Shown piece after piece: positions 25,027 to 35,700 of a stretch of DNA of 64,000 bases; position 1 is the first letter of the stretch, and each line of letters begins with the position of its first letter. A model generated the notes under the pieces. That model made no database searches. It saw only the letters and a program-made list of their open reading frames with translations, and was not told the origin of the DNA. The stretch lies in assembly GCA_000648925.1 (NCBI GenBank), contig JFHF01000013.1, forward strand, positions 102,377-166,376. Direction: 5' to 3'. The DNA is from Caballeronia jiangsuensis. Its GTDB lineage: Bacteria > Pseudomonadota > Gammaproteobacteria > Burkholderiales > Burkholderiaceae. Position numbers and translations under genes: made by a program.

Positions 25027-27141
25027 TTAATCGCTACGCCAGGAAGGCACCTTTTCATGCGCAGGAACGAAAGGCGCGTCGGGATCGACGAGCGCGGTGC
25101 GAATGAAGTGCAGGCACGCGAGCACGCGTTGCATGTCGTGACGCGCATCGCGCTCGGTGCGCGCGAGTTCGAGCATGCTCTGCGCGATAAGGATCGATGC
25201 GACGACCGAACCGATCGCGCGGCGCAGCGTCGCGCTGTCCGGCGTGCGAAACAGCACCGCGATATCGCGCAACACGCGCGCGAGCGACGTGCTCCACGCG
25301 ATGCGCAATGCATCGGGAAAGCGCTGTGCTTGCAACGCACGCGCTGCGTTGCGCAGATCGATCATCGCCTGTCCGACTTCGAGCGTGACGAGCATCCACG
25401 ACAGCGCATGACGATGTTCGCGCGAACGCCGCGTGAGCAGGCCGCGCAACTGCGACATCAGATCGTGCGTACCCGAATGAAAGCGCTCGCCGAGTCCCGC
25501 GAGTTTGCCTTCGCACGCGAGCGCGGCCTGAGCGCGCAGTTCGGCGAGCGTCCGGCGAACCAGCCACGGCGTGCGCGGCGGCACGATGACCGCGCACGCG
25601 ATGGCCGCGGCGAGCATCGCGACGAGCACCGCGAGGCCGTTGTTCAGCAGCAGCGCCGGATCGTAGACGATGCGGTTGTCGGGCGCGGCGAGCAGGCAGA
25701 AGAACACGCAAAAACCGATGCCGTATCCGGCGGTGTCGGTGCGCATCGCGAGGAATGCGCCGGCCGCGAGCGGCGGCGCGAGCATCGCGCACAAGAGCGC
25801 GATGCCATCGATCGCGGGATACACGTGACACAGGTACGTGTATCCCGTGACGATCGCGAGCGCCGTGCCGGCGGCCATCTGCGCGATGAACTTCGACGGC
25901 CGCGCCGATGCCGACGACAACGCGCAGGCCAGCGTCGCGCCGATCACCGCGTAACCGCCGCTCGGCCACGCCGTGACGATCCAGAACCACGCGGTCGCGG
26001 CGATCACGATGCCGGTGCGCATGAACGTCGCCGCAAGCACGAAGCGGTTGGTCTTCGCTTCATATCGCGAGGACGCGCGATCTTTCAGACGCTCGCCGTT
26101 TGCGATCGATACATAGCGAATCGTATCGTCGATGAAGCGATACAGAAGCTCCGCCGATGTCGTGAAGTCGAGTTGCGTCGTTTCGTCGGTGTTCGCGAGC
26201 TTGCGTTGCGCGTCGCGCAGGCGCTTCGGAAGCGTCGCGTTGTAGCGTTCCAGATGCACGTTCAGCGATGCGTGTTCGAAGATGCGCGCGAGTTCTTCGA
26301 GAAAAGGCACGAGGGCTTCGTGTGCGCATCGCGTGTTGTCGTCGGCGCGCAGACGCTTCATCGACTGATCGAGCGCATGCAGGCGCGAGCACGCGTCCAT
26401 GAACGCGCTGTTCAGTTGCGCGAGCTTGCCGTTCTCCTGACGCATCGCGGGCGACTCGTAGGCGGCGAAGCCACGCGTCGCTTCGAAGCCGACGATCTCA
26501 TCGACGAAATCGGCGAAACGGCGCTCGCGAGCGAGGCGCGAGAGACGGCCGCGCAGCACGTCGGCGGCGAACGCAGCGAATTGCGCCCGACGCGCATCGA
26601 GCGAGTGCATGAGCGTCGCGCTGGCATGGCGCGGAAAAACGAGCGCGCTCACCACGCTCGAACACACGATGCCGAGCATCACTTCCGCGCCGCGCGTGAG
26701 CGTCGCGATCAGAAGGCCGTTCGGATCGGTGACGGCGGGAATGCCGATCAGCGCGGCCGTATAGCCCGCGAGTACGAAGCCATACCAGCGGAACTGGCGA
26801 TAACGCACCGCGAGCGCGGTGCACGCCGCGACCCATAGCGTCAACGCGAGCGCATAGAGTTCGGCCTGCTGCACGAACACGGCGCCCAGCACGAGCGCGG
26901 CGAGCATGCCGAGCGCCGTGCCCGCGAAACGATAGACGCTCTTTGCGAGCACCATACCGGCGAAGGGCTGCATCAGCACGAAGGTGGTCGTCATCGCGAC
27001 GCGCGGCTGCGGCAATTCCAGGCGCATCGCGATGCCCATCGCAATGAACGCGGCGAGCAGCGTCTTCGCGAGATGCAGCCACACGTGACCGTCGGTGGCG
27101 AACCAGTCGCGCGTCGACAAGCGTGCTTCCATGAACGACAT
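25027..27141 (-). CDS. FUSC-family membrane exporter (fusaric acid / aromatic acid efflux type)
   Basis: 704-residue inner-membrane protein of the FUSC superfamily. It has two blocks of membrane segments, near residues 25-165 and 365-540. Each is followed by a long cytosolic helical region. The N-terminal block contains KTLLAAFIAMGIAMRLELPQP and FVLMQPFAGMVLAKSVYRF, family hallmarks. AaeB and FusC relatives export aromatic carboxylates with an AaeA-type adaptor, but no adaptor gene lies here. The ATG at 27141 follows GGCGGAT; a TTG at 27189 would extend it by 16 residues. It is divergent from a LysR regulator, the usual arrangement for inducible exporters. Confidence 0.85.
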   Translation of the reverse strand: MSFMEARLSTRDWFATDGHVWLHLAKTLLAAFIAMGIAMRLELPQPRVAMTTTFVLMQPFAGMVLAKSVYRFAGTALGMLAALVLGAVFVQQAELYALALTLWVAACTALAVRYRQFRWYGFVLAGYTAALIGIPAVTDPNGLLIATLTRGAEVMLGIVCSSVVSALVFPRHASATLMHSLDARRAQFAAFAADVLRGRLSRLARERRFADFVDEIVGFEATRGFAAYESPAMRQENGKLAQLNSAFMDACSRLHALDQSMKRLRADDNTRCAHEALVPFLEELARIFEHASLNVHLERYNATLPKRLRDAQRKLANTDETTQLDFTTSAELLYRFIDDTIRYVSIANGERLKDRASSRYEAKTNRFVLAATFMRTGIVIAATAWFWIVTAWPSGGYAVIGATLACALSSASARPSKFIAQMAAGTALAIVTGYTYLCHVYPAIDGIALLCAMLAPPLAAGAFLAMRTDTAGYGIGFCVFFCLLAAPDNRIVYDPALLLNNGLAVLVAMLAAAIACAVIVPPRTPWLVRRTLAELRAQAALACEGKLAGLGERFHSGTHDLMSQLRGLLTRRSREHRHALSWMLVTLEVGQAMIDLRNAARALQAQRFPDALRIAWSTSLARVLRDIAVLFRTPDSATLRRAIGSVVASILIAQSMLELARTERDARHDMQRVLACLHFIRTALVDPDAPFVPAHEKVPSWRSD

Positions 27142-27301
27142 GCGATCCGCCGATATGCCTCTGCTCAAGAAGGCGCCGATTGTAGGCAAGTCGTCCTGCC
27201 GGATTAATGTGGGAATCCGGGAACATTCTTTCCGGATTCAACAACAATCGATCGCGCGGAAAGGCGGACAATACCGTCTCCGATGTCATTGCTACGGTTT
27301 G

Positions 27302-28261
27302 ATGGATACCCTACAGAACATGCGGGTCTTCGCCCGCGTGATCGAAGCCGGCACCTTTACGGCTGCCGCACAGTCGATGAACTCGACCACTGGCGCGATG
27401 TCGCGCGCCGTCTCCGAACTCGAAGCCCATTTGCGCACGCGCCTGATGAACCGCTCGACGCGGCGTCTCGCACTCACGTCGGCGGGCGAGCGCTATCTGA
27501 AACGCGTGCGGCAGATTCTCGCCGACATCGACGGCGCCGAAGAAGAAGCGAGCTGCGCGCATGAGCATCCGTCGGGCACGCTGCGCATGTTCAGCTTCGC
27601 GAGCGTCGGGCAGCATTACATCCTGCCCGCCATCGCCCGATATCGCGCGCTCTATCCCGATGTGAAGGTCGAGCTCACGCTGTCGCAACGCATGCCCGAT
27701 CTCTTCGAAGGCAGCAGCGACGTGGCCGTCGTGTCGGCAAGCGCGTTGTCGGATTCGGAAGTGATCTCGCACAAGCTGGGCGCGACCTTCAGCATCCTGT
27801 GCGCATCGCCGGAATATATTCGCGCGCGCGGCGCGCCCGAGGGACCGGCCGATCTCGCGCAGCACGATTGCCTGACCTTGCAGACGCCCGCGTTTCCCGC
27901 ACGCGAATGGACGCTCGAAGGGCCCGAGGGCCGCGAGACCTTGCAGATCAGCGGAACGGTGCAGGTGAACATCGCGGAATCGCTCGTGGTCGCGATCCGC
28001 GAAGGCATGGGCATCGGCATGTTGCCGCTCTATGCGGCGATCGAAGGCTTGCGCAATGGTTCGCTCGTGCGCGTGTTGCCGCGTCACACGTTGCAGCGCA
28101 CGAATCTCTTTGCGCTCTATGCGTCGCGCAAGTTCGTCGATGCGAAGACGCGCACTTGGGTGGAGTTTCTGCGCGCGCATCTGCCGGACGTGATCGCGCG
28201 CGATGAAGCGTTGCTCGCGGAAGTGGGGCAGACGGCTTCGAACGTTTTGCGCGTCGCGTGA
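27302..28261 (+). CDS. LysR-family transcriptional regulator
   Basis: 319-residue LTTR. The N-terminal winged helix-turn-helix is MRVFARVIEAGTFTAAAQSM...GAMSRAVSELEAHL...LMNRSTRRLALTSAGE. A C-terminal effector-binding domain follows (residues 90-305). It resembles the group that begins MDTLQNMRVFARV, often regulating neighbouring transport or catabolic genes. It is divergent from the FUSC exporter with 160 bases between, so it probably controls that gene and itself. The ATG at 27302 is preferred; longer in-frame starts cross the intergenic region. Confidence 0.88.
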   Translation: MDTLQNMRVFARVIEAGTFTAAAQSMNSTTGAMSRAVSELEAHLRTRLMNRSTRRLALTSAGERYLKRVRQILADIDGAEEEASCAHEHPSGTLRMFSFASVGQHYILPAIARYRALYPDVKVELTLSQRMPDLFEGSSDVAVVSASALSDSEVISHKLGATFSILCASPEYIRARGAPEGPADLAQHDCLTLQTPAFPAREWTLEGPEGRETLQISGTVQVNIAESLVVAIREGMGIGMLPLYAAIEGLRNGSLVRVLPRHTLQRTNLFALYASRKFVDAKTRTWVEFLRAHLPDVIARDEALLAEVGQTASNVLRVA

Positions 28262-28262
28262 C

Positions 28263-28946
28263 TCACGTCTCGCTCCACATGCGCAACAGGTTGTGATAGC
28301 AGCCGACGAGCGAACGCTTCGCGGCTTCGTCGCCGTTGGTCGCGTTCAGGCGCTGGATGGCGTTGTCGAGATCGAAGAGCAGCGCGCGCTGGCCGTCGTC
28401 GCGCACGAGGCTTTGCGCCCAGAAGAAGCTCGATACGCGCGCGCCGCGCGTGACGGGCCGCACCTGATGAAGACTCGTCGCGGGATAGACGATCGCATGG
28501 CCCGCGGGCAGCTTCACTTCCTGCACGCCGTAGGTGTCTTCGATGATGAGCTCGCCGCCGTCGTACTCCTCGGGCGGCGTGAGAAACAGCGTGACGGATA
28601 CATCGGTGCGCACGCGCGCGCCATGACCGGGCACGATGCGGATCGCGCCATCGACATGACTGCCGAAATGCATGCCGCCTTCATAGCGATTGAAGAGCGG
28701 CGGATACACGCGATTGGGCAGCACGGCGCTGATGAAAAGCGGATGACGTTCGAGCAGGCCGACGATCGCATCGCCCATTTCGAGCGCGATCGGCGAGCCT
28801 TCCGCGATCTGCATGTTGCGCTTGACCGGCGCGCCCTGATAGCCCGCGGTCGCGCGGCCATCGACCCATGAGTCGCTGGCTTCGAGTCGCGCGCGCATCG
28901 CGGCGGCGTCTTCGGGGCTCAGCACGTTCGGTATCGAGAGGATCAT
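28263..28946 (-). CDS. piuC: Fe2+/2-oxoglutarate-dependent PKHD-type hydroxylase PiuC
   Basis: 227-residue oxygenase of the PKHD/P4Hc family. The Fe ligands are visible as [10 protein letters not shown] (His97, Asp99) and TSLHQVRPV (His160), with Arg170 for 2-oxoglutarate. It starts [21 protein letters not shown] and ends with [11 protein letters not shown], both typical of PiuC. In Pseudomonas and Burkholderia, piuC lies next to a TonB siderophore receptor and is iron-repressed; here it follows such a receptor by 55 bases on the same strand. The hydroxylated substrate is not established. Its stop is one base from the LysR stop on the other strand. Confidence 0.9.
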   Translation of the reverse strand: MILSIPNVLSPEDAAAMRARLEASDSWVDGRATAGYQGAPVKRNMQIAEGSPIALEMGDAIVGLLERHPLFISAVLPNRVYPPLFNRYEGGMHFGSHVDGAIRIVPGHGARVRTDVSVTLFLTPPEEYDGGELIIEDTYGVQEVKLPAGHAIVYPATSLHQVRPVTRGARVSSFFWAQSLVRDDGQRALLFDLDNAIQRLNATNGDEAAKRSLVGCYHNLLRMWSET

Positions 28947-28965
28947 TTTTCTTGCCTTCGCGAAC

Positions 28966-28990
28966 GCGCGCCGCGTAGCACACGGCGCGC
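28966..28990 (-). repeat. GC hairpin between receptor and piuC
   Basis: GCGCGCCG and CGGCGCGC pair around a 9-base loop in the 55-base gap between the receptor and piuC. There is no T-tract, so it looks more like a processing or attenuation element than a full terminator. Confidence 0.35.
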
Positions 28991-29001
28991 TCGCATTTAC
29001 A

Positions 29002-31254
29002 TCAACGGAAGCGGTAATTCAACGTCGCGATGAACGTGCGGCCAAGACCCGGCACAGCGCGTCCGCCGTCGGACGGAATCAGGGCGTCGTAGTACTTCTT
29101 GTCGAACATGTTCTGCACGTTGAACTGGATATCGTAGCGCTTCTGATGATACGCGGCCATCACGTCCCAGCGCACGTAGCCGCCCACCTGGACCAGATTG
29201 TTGTTCGCCGCATAGCGCGACGACACATACGACGGCCCGCCGCCGACCTGCCATACCGGCGTGAAGTCATACGTGGTCCACAGCGTGAGCATGTGATGCG
29301 GCGTGTTGGCTAGCTGGTTGCCCTGCGTGCCGTCGAAGGCCTGCAGGATCGTGCCGTCCATGTAGGTGTAGCCGCCGAACATCTGCCACTGCTTCGTGAT
29401 GTGACCCGCCACGCCGAGCTGATAGCCGCGCACGCGGACGTTGCCGTCGAGCGAGTAGCTGCCGTCCGAGGCGAGCGTTCGCGCGTTGGTCTTCTCGATG
29501 TTGAAGAGCGATTGCGTGATCGACAGGCCGCCGTTCAGCAGATCCCACTTCGAGCCGACTTCATAGGACTTGTTGTGCTCGGGCGGCAGGTTCTGCTGGC
29601 CGCTGGTGAGCGTGAGCGCTTCCAGCGACGGATCGAACGACGTGCCGTACGACACGTAGTACGACTGCCAGTCCGTCGGCTGCCACACGACGCCGGTGCG
29701 CACGCTCGTGAAGTAGTTCGTCTGCGTCGCGTAGCCCGGCGCGTTGATCGAGTTGTTGATGGCCGCCTCGTAGCGGTCCCAGCGCACGCCGCCGATCCAC
29801 TTCCAGTGCTCGCCGATCGAGATCGTGTCGTTCAAATAGAGGCCGATGCCGTTCGCGCTCGATTCCGCGAGATTGGTCGCCACCTCGCGATAGTTCGCGG
29901 GACGCGGCACGTAGGGCGGATTGACGAGCGGCACGATCGCGAGCGTGTTCGACGGCAGGCCCGGCGTGGTCGCGGTGAAGCTCTGGTTGCTGTACGTTTC
30001 GTGGCTCAGATCGACGCCGGCGAGCATGTCGTGCTTGAGGAAGCCGGTCGCGAACTTGCCCTGCACGTCGGTCGAGTTGTAGACCGAGTGATCGTTGATG
30101 GTGCGGTCCTTGCCTTGCAGACGCACGAACAGCGACGACAGCGGCAGCGTCGTGTAGTTGCCGTTCGAGAGCGCAGGCGAGGTGCCGAGCGGTCCCGTCA
30201 GCACGGCCGCGGCGTTGGTCGCCCGCGCCTCGGTGCTGTAGTGGCTGAACTGCGTCTGGTTGCGCAGCGTGAACATGTCATCGAAGCGATGCTCCACGCG
30301 CGCGTTCACCGTCTGCACGTCCTGGATCGTGCGGTCGTCGGTGAAGCCGTAGAACGTTTTCGTGTCGACGGGCGCGGGGTGGCCGTTCAGCGGCGGAATG
30401 CCGTAGTCGGGCTGATCGCGGTTGTGCTGGATCAGCGCGGACAGCGTCACCTGCGTCGGCGTGCCGATACCGAACTTCACTTCGGGCGCGATGCCGAAGT
30501 CCTTGTTGATCATCTCGTCGCGCGTCGAGCCGAGCGACTGGCCGAACGCGTTGACGCGGAACGCCGAGGTATCCGTCATCGGCTGGTTGATGTCGACCGT
30601 CGTGCGATAACGGTCATGCGTGCCCGCTTGCAGCGAGACATCGGCGCGCGGCTTCATGTTCGGCTGCTTGCTGACCTGGTTGATCACGCCGCCCGTCGAG
30701 CCGCGCCCAAAGTACAGCGACGACGGGCCGTACAGCACGTCGATCGATTCGAGATTGAAGGTGTCGCGATAGTACTGGCCGCGATCGCGGAAACCGTCGA
30801 GATAGATGTCCGTACGCGCCGAGAAGCCGCGCAGGTTGATGTTGTTGCCGATCTGGCCGCCTTCGGCCGCGCCGAGCGTGACGCCCGGCACGTTGCGCAG
30901 CGCATCCGAGAACGAGCTCACCGCCTGCGAATTCAGCACCGCCTTCGGCACCACGACGACAGCCTGCGGAATGTCGCGCAGCGCGGTCGGCACCTTCGCC
31001 CCGACGCTCGACGTGTCCGGCTGGAAATCGGGCGCGTCGGCCTGGCCCGTCACCTTGACGGCGGGCAGGGCGGCGGTTTCGGGTGCGGTGGCGTCGTTCT
31101 GGGCGGGAGCCGCCTGCTGCGCGATTTGCGATGAAGGCGCGTTCTGCGATGCGGCCTGAGCGGCCTGCGGTGCGGTCTGGGCGTAAAGCGGCGCTGCCAT
31201 GGGCGCGACGGCAATAGTTACCAATGCCGCGGCGAGCGGCGTCTTTCTCAACAT
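29002..31254 (-). CDS. TonB-dependent siderophore receptor
   Basis: 750-residue outer-membrane receptor for ferric siderophores, energised by TonB-ExbBD. Signal peptide [20 protein letters not shown] (cleavage after LYAQ), then an Ala/Gln-rich spacer. The plug domain includes [38 protein letters not shown] and [20 protein letters not shown], and a 22-strand barrel ends in the terminal aromatic (LNYRFR). The plug resembles Fiu/FiuA-type catecholate or hydroxamate receptors. The ATG at 31254 gives the signal peptide; the long upstream open frame lacks one. A Fur-box-like site lies 190 bases upstream and piuC follows, so iron control is expected. Confidence 0.92.
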   Translation of the reverse strand: MLRKTPLAAALVTIAVAPMAAPLYAQTAPQAAQAASQNAPSSQIAQQAAPAQNDATAPETAALPAVKVTGQADAPDFQPDTSSVGAKVPTALRDIPQAVVVVPKAVLNSQAVSSFSDALRNVPGVTLGAAEGGQIGNNINLRGFSARTDIYLDGFRDRGQYYRDTFNLESIDVLYGPSSLYFGRGSTGGVINQVSKQPNMKPRADVSLQAGTHDRYRTTVDINQPMTDTSAFRVNAFGQSLGSTRDEMINKDFGIAPEVKFGIGTPTQVTLSALIQHNRDQPDYGIPPLNGHPAPVDTKTFYGFTDDRTIQDVQTVNARVEHRFDDMFTLRNQTQFSHYSTEARATNAAAVLTGPLGTSPALSNGNYTTLPLSSLFVRLQGKDRTINDHSVYNSTDVQGKFATGFLKHDMLAGVDLSHETYSNQSFTATTPGLPSNTLAIVPLVNPPYVPRPANYREVATNLAESSANGIGLYLNDTISIGEHWKWIGGVRWDRYEAAINNSINAPGYATQTNYFTSVRTGVVWQPTDWQSYYVSYGTSFDPSLEALTLTSGQQNLPPEHNKSYEVGSKWDLLNGGLSITQSLFNIEKTNARTLASDGSYSLDGNVRVRGYQLGVAGHITKQWQMFGGYTYMDGTILQAFDGTQGNQLANTPHHMLTLWTTYDFTPVWQVGGGPSYVSSRYAANNNLVQVGGYVRWDVMAAYHQKRYDIQFNVQNMFDKKYYDALIPSDGGRAVPGLGRTFIATLNYRFR

Positions 31255-31713
31255 GTCGTTTCCCCGATGCTTGTTAGTGAAATCCCAATCGGCAGCGAAG
31301 CGGGTTTTCGCGTGCCGATGTTTGATCGAACCGAGATCAAAGCGGAGCGGGCGACGTCGTCGAGAAGAACCGGCGGCGGCGCCCTGTAAGCGCCCGTGGA
31401 TCGCGACGGGCTTCATTGTTTCAGCCTGGCGTTGCGATTCGGTTAAATGCGAATCAGTATCATTACATTTCAAGAAACATTTGGAAAGAAACACCTGTCG
31501 TGAGCAGGCTTTTTTTCCGGTTACCGTGACGTCGGCGCAACGAAAAGAAGTGTGAAGATGCGGGGTCTGGGCGTCGCGCGATGGACCGTAGAGGCCCGTG
31601 GGACGGGGTTTTGAGCGAAGATGCGCGCCGGCGAGTGCGGCGACGGATTCAATCCGCAAAGATTGCGGACAAAAAGTGGCGGATTACTTTTTTACCGCGC
31701 GCGGACGCGGCGT
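31255..31713. other. Intergenic region upstream of the siderophore receptor
   Basis: The 458 bases between the receptor start and the LysR gene stop hold a long leader (about 190 bases) and, on the minus strand, a TTGAAA (31468-31473) that could be a -35 element next to the Fur-like site. No other gene or clear terminator was found; the part from 31500 to 31713 looks empty. Confidence 0.5.
31446..31464 (-). promoter_or_regulatory. Fur-box-like operator of the siderophore receptor
   Basis: The 19 bases AATGCGAATCAGTATCATT differ in few positions from the usual proteobacterial Fur box built from NATNATNATNATNATNATN-type repeats. The site falls just after a possible -35 (TTGAAA) on the minus strand, as expected for Fur repression in iron-replete cells. 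Confidence 0.65.
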
Positions 31714-32667
31714 TTAGAACCCGGCGACGCCGGATGTCACGAGCGCATAAGGCCCGCTCGTCAATTGCTGCCTGAGGAAGTCGATGCACACGCGGATCTT
31801 CGCGGAATGCGACGAGCGCGCCGACGTGACCGCCCAGACGTCCGCGCGCTGCCGGTACGCGGGCAGAACGGGCACGAGCCTGCCATCCTGCAGGCTGGCG
31901 GCGACATCCCAGATCGAACCCATCACGATGCCGAAGCCTTCCTCGGCCCATTGCCGCACGATGTCGCTGTGGTTCGATGCGATCGGCCCCGTCACCTTGA
32001 CGCTTTCTTCGCCGTTCGGACCGGAAAGCCGCCAGACGCCGAAGCGCTGATCGCGTCCGCGAAAAAGCAGGCAGTCGTGGTGCGCGAGTTCGGCGAGCGT
32101 CTTCGGCGCGCCGCGCCGTTCCAGATACGCGGGCGCGGCGGCCAGCACGCGAAAGCTTTCGACGATCTTGTGCGCGATCAGATGCGGCTCCAGCACCTCG
32201 CCGACGCGAATGTCGATATCGAAGTTGTCGCCGAGGAGATCGACGCGCCGGTCGAGCAGTTCGAGCCAGATTTCGAGGCCCGGATGACGCCGCCTGAGCA
32301 AGGTGAGGGCGGGCGACACGTGCTCGCGCCCGAGCCGCAGACTCGTGCCGATGCGCAAAAGCCCGCGTGGATCGTCGAGTCCGGCGAAGGCATCGGCCAT
32401 GCCTTGCACGTCGTCGAGAATCTTTTGCGCCCATTGGAAGGCCGCTTCGCCGTCGCTCGTGATCGACACGCGTCGCGTCGTGCGCATGAAGAGCTTGACG
32501 CCGAGGCTCGTCTCCAGCATCGCGATGCGCTTGCTGACATGCGCCGGCGAGATGCCGGTCTCGGTGGCCGCGGCGATGAAGCTCGAGCGCCGCGCGACGA
32601 TGCAGAACAACTGCAGGTCGCGCAGGAACTGGTCGTTGTTCGCGACGAGCGCGCTTTGGGTTTTCAT
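31714..32667 (-). CDS. LysR-family transcriptional regulator
   Basis: 317-residue LTTR. The N-terminal helix-turn-helix is LQLFCIVARRSSFIAAATET...SPAHVSKRIAMLETSLGVKLF. The C-terminal substrate domain runs from about residue 95 and includes a typical ERRGAPKTLAELAHHDCL loop. Similar regulators (DmlR/TtdR-like) control dehydrogenases of small organic acids, but no such gene is adjacent. It lies between the siderophore receptor and bcsC in the same direction, with its own 78-base spacer from bcsC. Target unknown. Confidence 0.87.
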   Translation of the reverse strand: MKTQSALVANNDQFLRDLQLFCIVARRSSFIAAATETGISPAHVSKRIAMLETSLGVKLFMRTTRRVSITSDGEAAFQWAQKILDDVQGMADAFAGLDDPRGLLRIGTSLRLGREHVSPALTLLRRRHPGLEIWLELLDRRVDLLGDNFDIDIRVGEVLEPHLIAHKIVESFRVLAAAPAYLERRGAPKTLAELAHHDCLLFRGRDQRFGVWRLSGPNGEESVKVTGPIASNHSDIVRQWAEEGFGIVMGSIWDVAASLQDGRLVPVLPAYRQRADVWAVTSARSSHSAKIRVCIDFLRQQLTSGPYALVTSGVAGF

Positions 32668-32745
32668 TCGGCTGATCTTGCGGTTGCGCCCGCTTGCGGC
32701 GGTGGGCTCAAGCCTAGCCGCAAGCGGAGCGCGCGCGCAAGACCA

Positions 32746-35700
32746 TCAGTTCGACAGCGACAGATACGGCGAGCTGAACGCCTGAGGCGGGAAGACCGGG
32801 ACCGCGCCGCTCTGACGCGTGAAGCTGTAGCGCACGTACACGGCGGCGAGCCACTCGCGATACTGATACGCGTTGCCGAACGATGCCGTCGCGCCGAACG
32901 CGAGTTGCGGCGCGAGCTGATACTCGCCCGTCGCGCTCAGCGAATACGACACGCCCGTCTTGCTCTGGCTCGGATAGACCGCGCCCGCGTCCGGCGTGGC
33001 GCCGGAGTTCGCGGCTATCGACTGATACGTCGAGTTCGTCGGGAAATAGTTCGACGCGTCCTGACGATAATGCTGCACGCCGATCGAGCCCTTCAGATCG
33101 TAGGTGAAGAGTCCCGTACGTCCCGCATATTCGACCGGGAAGTTCAGGATCACGTACTGCTGCGGGCTGAAGTAGCCGCCTTGCCCATACGTGAAGTACG
33201 ACAGGTTCTTGTCGTAGTGCATGAGCGTGGTGTTCGCGCCGACGGTCAGCGTCTGGTCCGCGTCCTTGAACAGACGCGTATAGATGCCGCCGCCGCCCTT
33301 CACCGCGTTGTTGGTCGCGACCTGATTGCCGTCCAGGAACTGATACGCCGCGTTCAGGTAGACGCCGCTCGTGCCGTCGTCCCAGCCGAGGTCGGCGCGC
33401 GCGCCCGTCGATGTCACGCCGCCCCATTCGAGGTTCGCGCCCTGATCGCGCGTGCCGGCGTAGGAGAGCAGGCTGTCCGTCACCGCGCGGCGGGCGACCG
33501 CGAGCGAGTACGACACCTTGTCGCTGATCGCGTTCTGATACTGCAATCCGCCGACGACATTGGTCTCGCGAAAGCCGAGCGGCGTCGTGCCGACATCGCC
33601 CTTGAAGTTGCGATTCTCGTAGCCGACCGAGAGGCCGACGCCCGTCGCCGTCTGCGAGCCGTAGTTGTTGGTCGGCGGATTGGCGATCGCGCCCCGACCC
33701 GATCCGAAGCGCGCGAGGGTGTTCGGCTGGCTGCTCGCGGTGCCGGCATCGAGCGTGACGGGCGTCGCGCGCACGATCACGTGTCCGTTGCCCGCCTTGA
33801 TGCGGCCTTCGATGGGCGCTTCGATATCGGTCAGGTTGGAAAGGCCGTCCTCGCCGTCGCGGCTGCGGAAGATGAGGCCGCCCGAGACCGTGCTCGCCTG
33901 CTCGCGATTGATCTGCGCGAGTTCTTCCGCGACGCCCGCGGTCTGCGAATTCGCGACCGGAACGGGCGCGCCGCCCGCGCTCATCGTCGCGGCTGCGGCG
34001 GCGCGCTGAGCGGGCTGCGTCTGCGACGGATAGTAAGGCTGTGCGTAGCCCGCCGGCGGTTGCGGGATATACGGCTGCTGCGCGTACTGTTGCGGCGGCG
34101 CGTAATAGGGCTGCTGGCCGTAGGGCGCCTGCGGGTATTGCTGCTGCTGCGGCGGCGCGCCGTACGCGTAGGGATCGGCGGGACGCTGCGCCGTCGTCTT
34201 GCGCGATGACGCCTGCTTCTTCTTCGTCGTGCTGGCTGCCGGCGGCGGCGCGTAGGCGTTCGACTGCGCATCGCGCGCGCCGGGCGACATCGGCCAGGGC
34301 GCCGCGTATGGGCCCTGGGCGGCGTACGGCGCCTGCTGCGGATAAGGCTGTTGCTGCGGATAACCCTGTTGCTGCGGATAGCCTTGCTGCTGCGGATAAC
34401 CCTGCTGCTGCGGATACGGCTGATACGCCGGCGGTTGCTGCTGATACCCCTGCGCCGGATACACACCCGACGCACCCGCATCCTGTCCCGGATAGGGCTG
34501 CAACGGCGCGCCCGATTGCCCCGAGCCGTACGTGTCCGGGCCATATCCACCGCTCTGAGCCGGACGCGGCACGGCATTGGGCATCGTCGGCGGGGCGGAG
34601 GAAGGCGCCACATAAGGCGTCGTATAGGGCGCGGGCTGAGGAGGCGGCAGATAGTTCGGCACGGGCTGCGAGTAACTCTGTGGAAGGACCTGACGATAAG
34701 ACGCGCCCGATGCGAGCGCCGGATTCGACGCCGTATCGACGGCCGTCTTGCCTTCGAACGGATTGGTGCCGGGCAGCGGATTCGAGCCGATGCGGCTCAT
34801 CGCGCTTTCCCAGCCCGGCGGGACATTGCCGCGACCCTGCGCGGACGCGACCTGCACCGGCGTATTGGCGGCGATGAGCGAACGCTGCAGGAACTGCGCG
34901 GCGAGATCGAGCTTGCCTTGCGCGCGATACATCCGGCCGATCGCGGCGAGCACGCCGGGATCGTTCGGCGCGGCCTCATACGCCTGATTCGCGTAGGTCT
35001 CGGCCAGCTTGAAATCGCGCATGCCGCTCGCGGCGGACATCGCCGCCGTCTGCAGACCGATATCCTCGGGACGGCGCGACAGCGCGTTCTGATAGCAGGT
35101 GAGCGCGTTGCGGTCGTCGCCCGCCGACGTGTACATGCGGCCGAGCGCCGCCTGCAGATCGGCGTTGTCGGGCATCGCGGCGAGCCACGGCGAAATCACG
35201 TCGTAGGCGGCGGCGAGATCGCCTTGCCTGCGGACGACATCCGCCCGCGCCACCACGATACCCACGTTCAGATTGTTGAAGTCCGCGCGCTGCTGCGTGG
35301 TGAGCGGCATCGACTGAAGCCGGCGCATCACGGAGCCGAGCTCGGCGTCCTGCTGCGTCGCCGACAGAATGCCCGCGTATTGCAGCAACAAGCCGGTGTC
35401 GTTCGGCGCATTGGCGATCGCCCCGCGCACGAGCGCAAGCGCCCGTGCCGGATCGCCCGCCTTGACATACGCCGACGCCACCGCGCCCATCAGTTCCGCG
35501 TTGCCCGCCGCGACCGGCTCGGCGCGGCGCAGGATCGCGAACGCCTGCTGACGCTGGCCCGCCGCGGCGGTGCGCGTCGCGAGTTCGGCTTGCTGCTGCA
35601 CCCACAGACGATGCTGCAACGCGGTCATCGCCGGCGTGCGCTGCGCGGCGGGAATGCGGTCGAGTTGAGCAAGTCCCGCCGACCAGTCCTGCGTTTCGGC

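Noticed and set aside
30806..31134. Plus-strand frames opposite the siderophore receptor
   Set aside because: The minus-strand receptor, with signal peptide and plug domain, explains the region fully.
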